DNA of 64,000 nucleotides from the NCBI RefSeq assembly GCF_001625215.2, contig NC_030385.2, forward strand, positions 43,053,598 through 43,117,597, in the 5' to 3' direction. The notes beneath the pieces were generated by a model, which ran no database searches, had not been told where the DNA came from, and worked only from the letters and a program-made list of their open reading frames with translations. How positions within the stretch are numbered: the stretch's first letter is position 1; every line of letters starts with the position of its first letter. The position numbers and the translations under genes were made by a program. Source of the DNA: Daucus carota subsp. sativus (Eukaryota > Streptophyta > Magnoliopsida > Apiales > Apiaceae). Positions 17,141 to 27,574 of the stretch are shown here, one piece after another.

Positions 17141-17446
17141 CTAGAAATCAAAATCACGTAAAAAAAATATAAAAACATGAATAATAAGAAGAAATAAATA
17201 ATTAAAACCGATGATATATACTATATAAATTTAATTAATCACAAAATTTCAGTTTTCTGACATGAAAATCACACAAGAATAACTAAAAACGTCTCTGTCT
17301 TTCATATTTTTGGGCTCCGAATGACAGTGTTTTATAATGTTAACACTGAAATTCATCATGATCCAATGAAATGAGCAAGCCATAAACATGAAAAATGAAA
17401 ATCAAATGCATGTGCAAATTTTGCACCCTGACAACATATAACTTAC

Positions 17447-17550
17447 ATAAAAATGAGAAAGCCGAGAAGAGAGTAAGCAATTTAAGCAACAATTGAGAAT
17501 GTGAGAAAATGCAGCAGGCAGTGATCCTCTATATATACAGGATCCAATGG
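17447..17550 (-). promoter_or_regulatory. Probable core promoter and leader exon of HD-ZIP copy A
   Basis: Read on the minus strand, CCATTGG (a CCAAT-like box) is followed at once by a TATATATAG box (17529-17540). About 30 bases on is a pyrimidine-rich leader that ends at the strong donor TTAT|GTAAGT (exon end 17447). An acceptor GCATGTAG just upstream of the coding ATG (exon resumes at 16160) would complete a leader intron of about 1.3 kb. This is inferred from motifs only; no transcript evidence is available. Confidence 0.55.
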
Positions 17551-19086
17551 TGAGGGGTACAATTTTTTGGACAAAATTATTCAAAAGCATGTATTGAAAA
17601 TCTTATATTCCAATCTAGAGAATTTTTCTGTTGAATATTCCTTTATTTCTATCACATTTATTGATTATTTCTTATATGTGATATTAATGTAATTAATTAA
17701 TTTGTTTAATATAAATAATGACACGTAATCATGTGATTTTTTACTTTTTACTTTTATAATTAAATTATCCACATTGACGTATGTTAGTTATATAATTTTT
17801 GTAACATGTCGTCATTTCTTAGAATATTAAAAATATAAATCCATGATAACAAATCATTATAACACCGTTATAAATTATAATTGATTATTTTATGATGAAA
17901 TTATTTAAAATCATTTGTCCATACCCAATAAATATTTGAAATTGTGTATTAGTCGTTACATTCTCTCGGATTCAAATTTGATTAAATTAAAAACAACAAA
18001 ATTCAGACAACATATATAAATATGATATATGTAAATTAGATCTTAATATTTTACATAAATAAGAGGAAAAAGAATAAAAATCAACAAAATCATGACAATA
18101 TCTTTTTCAAATCAACCAATAATATCGATTATTAAATTTATTCATGGGTCCCATAATAATAATGATTATAAAATTTATTTGTGGGTCCTATAAAAATAAG
18201 ATGTAAATAATTTATAATATTTTAATATAAGTATTACTCTCTCTATCCCATTTAATTTTATACCGTTCTTTTCAACTACTCGACACGCATTTCAGTAGTT
18301 TTATAGTCCGTAACTCAAGATTTTTCTATTCTAAATAAAAATTTAACATCCAAATTTTAATTCATAAAAAAAATTAAAAATAAATAACACAATTTTATTT
18401 TACAGAGTATTAAAGTCGTCCCGTCCCCAATATATATTATCCGGACGGAGGGAGTACTAAATAAATACTAGAATCCAGATGTTTTGATTATTAAACTTAA
18501 TTTGATTTTGTTTTAATATTTTGTTCTTCCAAAGATATATTGAGATTATGTGTATGTATATTTACTCTTGAATTTAATTTGGATTTTCTAATATTTTATT
18601 TTTCTAAATTTTATGTATTTTAGCTAAAGTTGAATCATATTTAATATTTCAAATCCAGCATAAATCCAAATTTATCAACTATTTTAATTATTTAAAATCT
18701 ATTTATATGATTATATTCAAGTCTTAGTATATCTACTACTAAAACTTGAATTATTAATCATATTAATAATATAATTTAAAGTGATTAAAATAATAAATAT
18801 TACGAAAATAATCTTTATACTATATGCTTAGAAAATTATAGTCTCATGGATGTGTATAAAAAATATGTCTTAAGAATATATATAAATTTAAATTTCTTTA
18901 ACATGGTTGATATTTAATTGTGTTATATTTTTTATTTCTTAATTATAGTTTTAACAATTTTTGTAAATAATTTTTTTAATGTTAACTCTATTTCATATTA
19001 ATCGCTTCCAATTGTGGTGCTCTGAACTTTGGTGCAATTTTCATAATCGTCTTATTACAAAGTTAATATCCAGGTGTTAAAATAAA
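17551..19086. other. Diverged upstream flank of HD-ZIP copy A
   Basis: AT-rich, no gene. It aligns with 36060-37716 upstream of copy B. The first 70 bases or so are nearly identical. From about 17625 there are frequent substitutions and indels. It contains the Stowaway-like element 18237-18454, shared by both copies. Confidence 0.7.
18237..18454. mobile_element. Stowaway-like MITE shared by both flanks
   Basis: Inverted termini CTCTCTCTATCCC and CCGGACGGAGGGAG are flanked by TA (18235-18236 and 18455-18456). A diverged version occupies the matching place at 36727-36907, so insertion came before the older duplication. Confidence 0.7.
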
Positions 19087-19250
19087 GAGGAATTATCTTG
19101 TATATTGTTTTTTCAATCTTATTTTCAAAAATACTACCTTCTCCAATCTTATTTTAAAATCTCTAAAATATTTTCAAAAATACTACCTTTTTGAAAATAT
19201 TTTCCAAAAATACGATGGTTGCATATGCAACCATATATGTAACTACAAAT

Positions 19251-19350
19251 CCTGATTTCGAGTTCCAGTCTTCAAATGTCATTTTCGACCTCACATTTGG
19301 AGTCAATATATATCGAAAATGACATTTGAAGACTGGAACTCGAAATCAGG
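19251..19350. repeat. Perfect 38-bp inverted repeat inside the MULE
   Basis: The arms 19251-19288 and 19313-19350 are exact reverse complements over 38 bases and are separated by 24 bases. A related but imperfect inverted arrangement lies near the other end of the element (about 19845-19920). Confidence 0.9.
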
Positions 19351-19411
19351 AATTCAGTTGCATATATAGTTGCATATGGTTGTATTCAGTTGCATATGGT
19401 TGCATTCAATT

Positions 19412-19800
19412 GATTCTATTGCAATCTAATGGCCCCGCCAGGGGCACACCATACATCCGTTGCAATTTACAGTTTTCAGTTGCATTTAGTTGCATATGAG
19501 GCTGCATTTAGTTGCGCATTCAGTTGATTCTATTGCAATCTAATGGCCCCGCCAGGGGCACCCATACTTCAGTTGGAACTTATAGTTTTCTGTTGCATTT
19601 AGTTGCATATGAGGTTGCATTCAGTGTTCTATTGCAATCTAATGGCCCCGCCAGGGGCACCCATACTTCAGTTGGAACTTACAGTTTTCAGTTGCATTTA
19701 GTTGCATATGAGGTTGCAACCTCATATGCAACAGAAAACTGTAAGTTGCAACTGATGTGTGGGTGCCCATGACGGGGCCATTAGATTACAATAGAATCTA
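19412..19800. repeat. Three direct units and one inverted unit of about 100 bp
   Basis: The block GCAATCTAATGGCCCCGCCA recurs with its GGCCCC core at 19431, 19545 and 19644 (spacings 114 and 99). An inverted version has GGGGCCATTAGATTACAAT near 19774. All are inside the MULE-like element. An open frame through the array (19512-19772) encodes repeats only and is not a gene. Confidence 0.85.
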
Positions 19801-20433
19801 ACTGAAAACAACCTCATATGCAACCATATATGCAACTGAATTCCTGATTTCAAGTTCCATATATCGATTCCAACGATGAGGTCGAAAATGACATTTGAAA
19901 ACTGGAACTTGAAATCAGGAATTCAGTTGCATATATGGTTGCATATTTTTGAAAATATTTTAGAGAAAGTAGTATTTTTGAAAATAATATTGGATAAGGT
20001 AGTATTTTTGGAAATAAGATTGAAAACGTGGTTATGAATAAAAAAAGCTCTAAAATAAAATTCTTACTTTGGATCATTTGTTAGATTTGAATGAAATTTT
20101 CTGGACGATTAAAAATATGGATAGTTGATTTTAATAATTTATGGATCGTTGATATTTTTCAGCTATCAATGTTATTTTTCCTACTAAATTTAACTTTTGT
20201 CTGCTAATTTCTTATAACTACTTGTATAAATTTTTTAGCATATGCATCCTAAAAATTTGAAACTTTGAAATGATATATATTAAAATTCATGCTAGTAATA
20301 TGTCACGTAAATATAAGTCATTTAGACTATAAAATTTATGATCCGTTGGACTTCAATACTAATAGGCCATCTATTCATGCATATTTACATCCCAATTCCC
20401 ATCAAGTAGTTTAACGAACAATTTAAATTATTA

Positions 20434-20635
20434 CTACCTCCGTTCCTTTTTAATTTTTTGCACATAATATAAAGTGAATAAAAAACATAATTCTACTTAT
20501 TATTTTTAAAATTTTCATTTTGTGAATAAAAATATAAACTATAAATTTTAATTCAAAAAAAAATTAAAAAATAATAAGTAGAAATATGTTCTTTAATCAC
20601 ATATCAAAATCACAAGTAAAAAGCGACGGAGGTAG
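20434..20635. mobile_element. Stowaway-like MITE
   Basis: Inverted termini CTACCTCCGTTCC and GCGACGGAGGTAG have TA on both sides (20432-20433 and 20636-20637). Length is 202 bp, non-coding. The stretch 20072-20433 before it is AT-rich with nothing recognised. Confidence 0.75.
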
Positions 20636-20662
20636 TATCATTCTCAATATTAGAGCAGGCGA

Positions 20663-20868
20663 TAGGGCTGTCAAAAAAGTCCGAAAAATCTGATATCCGT
20701 CCGAAAAATCCACATTCGTATTCGAGATAAAGCGGATATTATCTGTATCCGAGACAAAGCGGATATTATCCGTATCCGAATCCGATATTCCGGATACAAA
20801 TACGGATATAGGCATATTCCTATCCGATAATATCCGAATCCAAAATTAAATATATATGATATTAAATG

Positions 20869-20914
<46 letters not shown>

Positions 20915-21379
20915 CAATAACTATATAATGTGTGTATTTATATATGTATACATAAAATAATATATTTATATAAATTTTGTATAATTTTAAAATATTATAG
21001 ACATATATCATAATTTTATTTGAGTTTAATATTTTAAAGATAACAAATTTATATTGAAAGATAAATAAGAATTAATTTTTGAATTAATATAAACCTTCTT
21101 TAATGATTTTAATTTTTTTACTCAATTTTAAAAATTAATTTTTAATTTTTTACTATTTTTTATGATTTTTTAGAAATTTTAATAAAGAAATAAAAGTTCT
21201 GATTAAAAATCAGATCCGGATCCGGATATTATCCGAATCCGGATAGTATCCGTCTGATCCGGATTCGGATATCATAATTTAAAAAATTTTGGATTCGGAT
21301 CCGGATACAGATATGGATTTTCGGATTCGGATCCGGATACAGGCAGATCCGTATCCGAACTATCCGTTTGACACCCCTA
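20663..21379. mobile_element. Non-autonomous hAT-like element with subterminal TCCGGAT repeats
   Basis: Inverted termini TAGGGCTGTCAAA and TTTGACACCCCTA lie inside 8-bp near-duplicates GCAGGCGA (20655-20662) and GCAGGGGA (21380-21387), 7 of 8 identical. Both subterminal regions are packed with TATCCGAATCC/GGATTCGGATA motifs, typical of hAT subterminal transposase-binding arrays. The inside is AT-rich and holds the (AT)n tract at about 20870-20911. There is no transposase frame. Confidence 0.78.
20870..20911. repeat. (AT)n microsatellite
   Basis: About 21 uninterrupted AT dinucleotides within the hAT-like element. Confidence 0.95.
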
Positions 21380-21502
21380 GCAGGGGATATGTATAAAGTA
21401 TAATTGTTAGTTAAAATTGTAAAAACAGATGATATGTAAAAATTTGCTGGTTAACTATATCTGAACCAGTCATTACAAAAGGTATATAGATTTATGTTAA
21501 AA

Positions 21503-22878
21503 GTTGAGAAACCTCGCGTTGCGGCGGCTTATAAAAATTATGTTAATGATTCAAAATTAATATTTGTAGTATAAAATAAATTTTATGTTAGAAAAATCTC
21601 GATGCAATACCAATATTAATATATATAATTATAAAATTGGACTATAATTTATGAGTAAAAAAATGAAAATAAATTTCTACATGTAATTAACGATTTAAAG
21701 CAACTTTTCAATAACTTACTAATTTATACCGATTGTTAGATCTTTATTTTTCCACCCGCCGTTGACAGTTTTGATGTCACCCACGTATGTCAAACAACCA
21801 ACAACATCTATATAATAATATAAATAGAGATAAAATAATATTATATACAAATCATGGAGTGAGATAGCGGTCTATAACTACCATTGCCTGCAACAATCTT
21901 TATTTTTTTTATACTGTATAAAAAGCATTCACTTAAAAACTTAAAAGGTGTTTAAACCGAGCAAACATATATTGTGGGAGTATTGCATGAATAATATTTT
22001 CCTATACACAAAATAAACCATATAAAAATCAACAACAACAAATATGTCCGATGAACAAAACAAATATTATAAAATAATAATGAACAAACATATATCACTA
22101 TCATCCATCAATATCATGTCAAGAATATATTGTTCCCCGGTATTTGGATTTGTAGACTCCGACATCCGACAGACTCTTACTCTCATCAGACAATCATCTC
22201 TATCGTCATTCAAAACTTCGTGTATACAAAGTAAATCATATAAAAATTAATAACAACAAACATGTCTGATAAACAAAACAAATATTACAAAAGAATAAAT
22301 AACAAACATATATCACTAACAGTTAATTTATTGATATCATCCATCAATATCATGTCAAGATTATATTCTTTTCCCGTGTTTGGATTTGTCGACTCCCACA
22401 TAGCGGTCTATAACTACCTTAGTTTGCAATAACCTTTATTTTTTTAATACTGTATAAACAGCATTCACTTATCGTTGCAGAAAAACGGCACCACTGAGTT
22501 AGAAATCGAGCAAGAACTATCATCAGAGAGAGGTAGGGTTATGGTATTGAGAGAGAGGAGGTTGTGTTTAGATGATCCAAAACCCTACAACCTACGGGGT
22601 ATTTATAGATGCAGAGAGACTTGTGTGCTCCTCTTTCGCATTATTAAATAATCAGAAACAAAATCAGATTAAAACTTTCAAGTTACTATATTCCATATAT
22701 AATCTGAAACAAAATCAGATTCTGAAACTTGCTTTTAATATATCGAAACTAAAAAAGGTAGTTTTAATTTTTTAATATTTTTCATCCAAAAACTCCAAAA
22801 AATTAGAAAAATAGAACGAAGCGATGTGAGAGGCTCCACATACACGCCCCTCGCTTCTCCTTTATATAAGTATATTGA
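21503..22878 (-). mobile_element. Non-autonomous Helitron-like element in the duplicated GTPase intron
   Basis: It interrupts the copy of GTPase intron 4, which is continuous in copy A. Read on the minus strand it starts TCAATATACTTATATAAAGG, as does the element at 38217-38980. It ends in a GC-rich hairpin (about 21515-21530 on the plus strand) followed by a short tail, as Helitrons do, although the terminal CTRR is not clear. It contains an RPA-like remnant (about 22089-22216) and an internal duplication of about 220 bp (segments near 22030 and 22250). Confidence 0.65.
22089..22216 (-). pseudogene. RPA1-like (DUF223-type) Helitron protein fragment
   Basis: The minus-strand reading contains DDRDDCLMRVRVCRMSEST, then NTGEQYILDMILMDD. 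This corresponds to the N-terminal part of the replication-protein-A-like proteins carried by plant Helitrons (usual pattern RVCRMWES then LDMILMDEKG). The same peptide pattern is at 38600-38740. No complete gene is present, so it is a decayed remnant of the mobile element's own gene. Confidence 0.55.
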
Positions 22879-22903
22879 TGATTTAATTAAAGTGTATCTG
22901 CAG

Positions 22904-23247
22904 AGCGCAATGCCAGTACTAGTCGGAACCAAATTTGATGATTTTGTCCAGTTACCACTAGATCTGCAATGGACAATCGCTAATCAGGTAATGACTGCAA
23001 AATCAATTAGCCTATTTGGTTTCATCTGTATGTGGATTTGAAATAATATTCCGGTTTACTTGATGGCTTGCAAATCGAATAGGCAAGAGGCTATGCAAAG
23101 GTACTGAATGCAACGCTATTCTTCTCAAGTGCCAACTACAACATTAACGTGAACAAGATTTTCAAGTTCATTGCTGCAGAGCTCTTCAACTTACCCTGGT
23201 CCATAGAGCGTAATTTGACTATTGGAGAGCCGATCATTGATTTTTAG
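22904..23247 (+). pseudogene. Truncated SGP1-like GTPase copy, exons 5 and 6 only
   Basis: The exon at 22904-22987 is identical over all 84 bases to exon 5 of the upstream gene. The exon at 23083-23247 matches exon 6 with about four substitutions (two of them amino-acid changing: Ala to Val and Lys to Glu). Splice sites and stop are intact, but exons 1-4 with the P-loop are missing, and the preceding intron is interrupted by a Helitron-like element. It cannot encode a working GTPase by itself. High conservation against a diverged spacer suggests that it was part of an intact gene after the duplication. Confidence 0.88.
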
Positions 23248-23677
23248 TCTACACCCTTCATTCCATAGTTCCATGTGTATATCCCCGGAGTTTGTTTTAG
23301 GAAACACAGTGTCAACCAGTTTGTTCTGAGGCTCAGCCTCCTAGTCCAAGCTTGAGTTGTTTTATCATTTTTCTTGGTTTTTAGAACTATAATGTAGCAC
23401 AAGGCAAAGCACTTGGCTTCATCTCTACAACAGTAATAAAATGCCTACGTTTGAATTTATATTCAAAGTTTAGAGAGCCGCTCCAGACCGAAAGAGTTGG
23501 ACTTCTGGATTTCTACTTTCTGGTGAAAGTTGAAAGGACACACCTGATTTTTGAAAAATATAATTGTCGAAATGAAATAAACGAGTAAAAATATTATGTT
23601 GAAATTTACTATATTCAGATTCAAATCCAAAACAGGTGAAAAAAACAAGTCTTGATTGAAAAAAAACCTTTAATATA

Positions 23678-23906
23678 CTCTCTCTGTCTGTTTTTAGTTG
23701 TCACATTTTTTTTCTTTTGACCAAAGATTATAAATCACTCTTTCACTATTTTAAAAAACGAAAAATTACATCTATCAAGAGTTATTTCCCGTGACATATT
23801 TTTTTTATTTTTTCAATTAATAAAATATTAATTAAATTCAATCAAAATTTGATTAATTTGACTAGTACAAATCCAAAGGTGACTAACCAAAATGAGACGG
23901 AGGGCG
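23678..23906. mobile_element. Stowaway-like MITE in copy C only
   Basis: Termini CTCTCTCTGTCTG and GAGACGGAGGGCG are flanked by TA. The copy A spacer lacks this block, so it inserted after the older duplication. Confidence 0.65.
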
Positions 23907-25246
23907 TAGTACATGGACTATATTATTTTAAAATTTTTGTGAAGATTTTTGAATTAATTTTAAAAATAAGATTAGAAAAGGGAGTAGAACATGAAGATTT
24001 ATTTTAAAAGATTTTATTTCAGGTATAGACAAAGGTATAAAGGGTTAAGATTTATTTGGAAGTAAGATTTAGAAAGGTAATCATAGAGTTATCAAAATTC
24101 TTTGAAATAAATTTATGATAATATTTAGAAATAGGAAAGGATTAAGATCATAACTCGGATTTTAATGGATTGGTAATAGTTTATAGATTTTAATAAATTA
24201 TATCTGATTTTAATTTTATACGGATTCTTGAATATACAAAATCTCATGAATTATGATGGAATTTCAAAAAGTATGACATACACCGAACAATCTCATAAAA
24301 TTCATCATGTTATGAAGTTCAAAAATATTCAGTATTGAATATCACGAGATTTTAATAATCTCAATTGAATATCATCAGATTTTTACATATATAATTAATA
24401 TTTTAATTGAATACCACTATATTTTATTGAATAATTAAAAGTCCTAATTGACTAATCCAAGATTCTGATACAATTTTTAAAATTAGAATTGAATATACCA
24501 CAATTTTTAAAATTAGAGTTGAATATACCAGGATTATGAATGAATTTTTCTTTTAAATCTCAATTGAATACGAAATATCCCTGTTTAATTCTTAAAGTAA
24601 GATTTATAGAAGGGAATAAAAGATTTGGGAAGCATTTTTAAAATAATTTTAAACATAATGTTTAGGAAAAAGAATAAAAGATCAAGGGGTGTATTCGGAG
24701 GAAGTAATTTTTTTTTTATTGAGACATTTTTTTCACCAATTTTCAATTTTAGATTAAGTGATATCGTCATTTTTTTCTTAATATGAATTCGGTTTATTTC
24801 ATTTGAGTCGGATCATAAATTTTGATGTGGACTACTTTATACACAGACAACTTCTCTCGAAAATGGAAAATTTTAAAATTAATATTAGACCGTGTATTTC
24901 GATTGAAATTTTAAATGCATGAAAATATTAGTCGTATTTAATTGAGATTTTATATTATGTTACAAAATCTATTGATATTCATTAAAGATTTTAAATTTTG
25001 CCTAAAAAACTATGATATCTAAGTGGGATTGTTTTCAATCCATCGAAATCATTTGGCGGGATTATAATTTTAAACTTTTTGAAATCTTGTGCTTGAATTC
25101 TAAAGAATTAACAACTCTGTCGTGCTTTATCAAAAATCTATAAAAAATCAAAATCAAATACAATTTATTAAGATACATAGATTAAAAACAATCTATTTTT
25201 TTTTTGAATAAAATCCAACTTGAATACACCTCCTTAATACTGCACC

Positions 25247-25592
25247 CTAAGATGTTCCTGTATTAGCGCCAACTGCACCCAACGCCAGCTTTATTTTTTG
25301 GCATTTTTCTCTCACAAACTGTGCGAGGTGAAAAGCCCGTGCATCCACGTCCTCGGTCGGAGACTGACTTATTACAAATTGATAGGACACTGTAAGAAGA
25401 GTTCCGCCGGAGCTTGAACCTTCTGTGCCCGATACAGGTCCAACCGGAAATATGGTGAAACCTGAAGGAACCAGAAGTATATAATCTGGATCTCCCCCAG
25501 ATATCATCCAATTCATTGCCTGATTTTCGACAAGGCTAAACACGATATGTGATGCTACTGGATCACTCCAACTTTCCTGCACTAGTAGCTTC
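25247..25592 (-). pseudogene. HD-ZIP IV C-terminal exon remnant (copy C)
   Basis: This is the last coding exon of an HD-ZIP IV gene, with an open frame and a stop at the same place as copies A and B. It is cut off at its 5' end about eight bases inside the exon, so the splice acceptor and all upstream exons are gone. About 12 of 114 residues differ from copy A (for example MISGGDPDYILLVPSG against [16 protein letters not shown]), with no frameshift or stop. This fits a paralogue that stayed under selection before it was truncated. The homeodomain and START domain are absent, so it is not functional alone. Confidence 0.88.
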
Positions 25593-25606
25593 AATATCAA
25601 CAATAT
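25593..25606. other. 14-bp filler at a duplication junction
   Basis: AATATCAACAATAT joins the broken copy C exon (ends 25592, matching 13026) to sequence identical to 12489 onward. It matches neither parental segment at that point, which is what a templated or untemplated filler at an end-joining or template-switch junction looks like. Confidence 0.7.
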
Positions 25607-25844
25607 AATCTATTGGAGGGATTATACATTATATTTACTAGGATTTTTTGCCCGCTACGCATGGGTAGAGAGATGATTTTTTTCGTAAAATTAATTGTGA
25701 CCAAATTCTCGAAAATACTATTTGTTTTAAATTTTTTATTTTACTATTTAAACCTTTTTTTTAATATAAAAGGTGTAGAGTTGATTTGAGATGGGAGTCA
25801 ACTTCGTTTCTCTTCCCTTATTGTCTCTAACAAATGTTATTGTA

Positions 25845-26018
25845 CTAAGTGCTATTTGCCCCATCTTGCAAAACTGAATGGGAGAGTTCTTCTACAGCTT
25901 CAGTAAAAATTATCTTTTGATAGTCTTCTTCACGGCCAATGGCTCGGTTCTCTGCTTTCCAAATGAAATTGGCCAAAGTGCTGAGTCGTGTTGATAGTGT
26001 TGTGGACTCGCTTCGCAT
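25845..26018 (-). pseudogene. Unrecognised 57-codon open fragment inside the Helitron
   Basis: An uninterrupted minus-strand frame contains TLANFIWKAENRAIGREEDY and ends EELSHSVLQDGANST. The composition is that of real protein rather than AT-rich noise. It lies near the element's 3' end, where Helitrons often carry captured host exons. I do not recognise the family. It is most likely the C-terminal exon of a captured gene. Confidence 0.35.
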
Positions 26019-27574
26019 GGTTATATGTTTTAATTTTTTATATATTTATTATAATAATTATATTAAATTTTTGTATATTTATATCTAAATTTATTAATGC
26101 ACACCAAAATTTTATTTAGACTTTATACCGTTTTCTTAAAAATTAAGAATAATTTGATTAAAAAGTAAGAATAGAAAATACATAAATAAATTTAAACTGT
26201 GCATGTAGCAGCATCCTAATTTTAATATTTATTCAAAATATATTAGTATGAAAAAATATGCATATAGTAAATTATAATTAATACTTTTATTTAAAATTAT
26301 TTATTAGTGATGATAAAAATAATGATTATTAATATAAGATAATCTCTTAGTTTAAAATATATAATTGATTTAATGTAAATTAAGTTATGATATATTTCTC
26401 ATGTGCCCCTTTCAAAATATATAGGTTATTTAAGTAATAATATTATGAGATTAACAAATCAGTAATTTTTTATAAAGCAAAATTGACTATTCATGCATAA
26501 CTATTATACAGAGGTTCCTCGGCATGGCTGGGCAGCCATACCTCGGTTTTCAAATATATATATTTTAAATATTATTATGATTTTTAATAAACATAATTAT
26601 AAAAAGGTTTCTCGGCCGAGCGGCCATACCTCGATTTTTAAATAGGTATATTTTAAATATTATCATGATTTTAACTTATAAATTTACAAAACTATATAAA
26701 TTAATAAAAATTATATTTAAAATTATATTTTTAAAGAAGATTTCAATTATATAGTATATACTTAATTTTCAAACTATATTTATAAAATTACATAACTACT
26801 TGAAATAGATGTTTAAATTTTAATAAGTGACATGTACAAAATATATTTATCATTATAAGCGTCAAATTCGAGTTAACATACTATTAACAGAGATAATGAT
26901 ATGATAAATATTGTTCTATAAATATATGAACATTATTATGCCAAACGGCCAAAGAAGAAAATTTATTTGTATTAAACCCTTGGCTGTCGGTGAGATTACA
27001 AAATTCTTGTATTTCCGTCCGCATTAACTCTAATAATTCATCAGATAGTTTGCCTGTGTGTAAATCAACCAAGTTACTAATAGTAACATATCAAAACAAC
27101 ACTTGTACATTAACGTAAACCAACATAATAGTAGAGTCTGTTTTAACAATGACATACCGCAACTGCTTGAACAATGACATAACACAACTGTTAAGATATA
27201 TTTATCTTATGTACTTCAATCTTCTATAAGCTTCCTCTCTTCCTACATTAACTGACTAATAAATATTGACTACAGCTAATCACACCCTCAAAGCAACTGG
27301 ATCTTGCTATGAGATCTTTCTCTTTACCGCACGATAGGAACCGTGTCCAACATTTCTACATAGAGATAACTTCAACTCAGATAGCTTGTCTTGCCTTGCC
27401 ATCTCACAATTACCCTGTATTCCTCTTCTTCTACCTGCCAAATTTCAAACAAAAGAATAACAGAATGCAACTATTCCAGTTTGCCACCATGTACAACAAT
27501 ACAATAACTTATTTTGTCATGCAAAATATAACCTGATAACTTACCAATCTCTGGTTCAAGTCAAAAACAGGAGC

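Larger units (their letters stand above)
19087..20050. mobile_element. Mutator-like (MULE) non-autonomous foldback element, 964 bp, 9-bp target duplication
   Basis: It is flanked by an exact 9-bp direct repeat TAAAATAAA (19078-19086 and 20051-20059). The matching place in the other copy (37708-37716) has this 9-mer once and lacks the 964 bp, so both boundaries are fixed by an empty site. The ends begin GAG and form long imperfect inverted repeats (well over 100 bp) with repeated AAAAATACTACCTT blocks. A 9-bp duplication with long inverted repeats is typical of the Mutator superfamily. The inside holds tandem and inverted units with GCAATCTAATGGCCCCGCCA and many TTGCATATGAGG motifs. There is no transposase. 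Confidence 0.85.
10546..20071. repeat. Segmental duplication, A block
   Basis: This block runs from GTPase intron 4 through the HD-ZIP IV gene and its upstream region. The part 10546-13026 is paralogous to the diverged copy at 21460-25592. The part 12489 to about 17620 is nearly identical (a handful of substitutions in about 5.1 kb) to 25607-36130 once the Helitron at 25638-31028 is removed. The part about 17620-20071 aligns with 36130-37729 with obvious substitutions and indels. The coordinate offset between the near-identical copies is 18508-18509. Confidence 0.9.
21460..25592. repeat. Older diverged copy (copy C) of the 10546-13026 segment
   Basis: The sequence starts to match GTPase intron 4 at about 21460 and continues through GTPase exons 5-6, the convergent spacer and most of the last HD-ZIP exon. 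It then stops abruptly at 25592, inside the HD-ZIP exon. The exons are well conserved, the spacer clearly diverged. Two insertions absent from copy A lie within: a Helitron-like element (about 21503-22878) and a Stowaway-like MITE (23678-23906). Confidence 0.88.

Noticed and set aside
19512-19772. Repetitive 86-codon frame (SNGPARGTHTSVGTYSF twice)
   Set aside because: Produced by the tandem units of the MULE-like element, not a gene.
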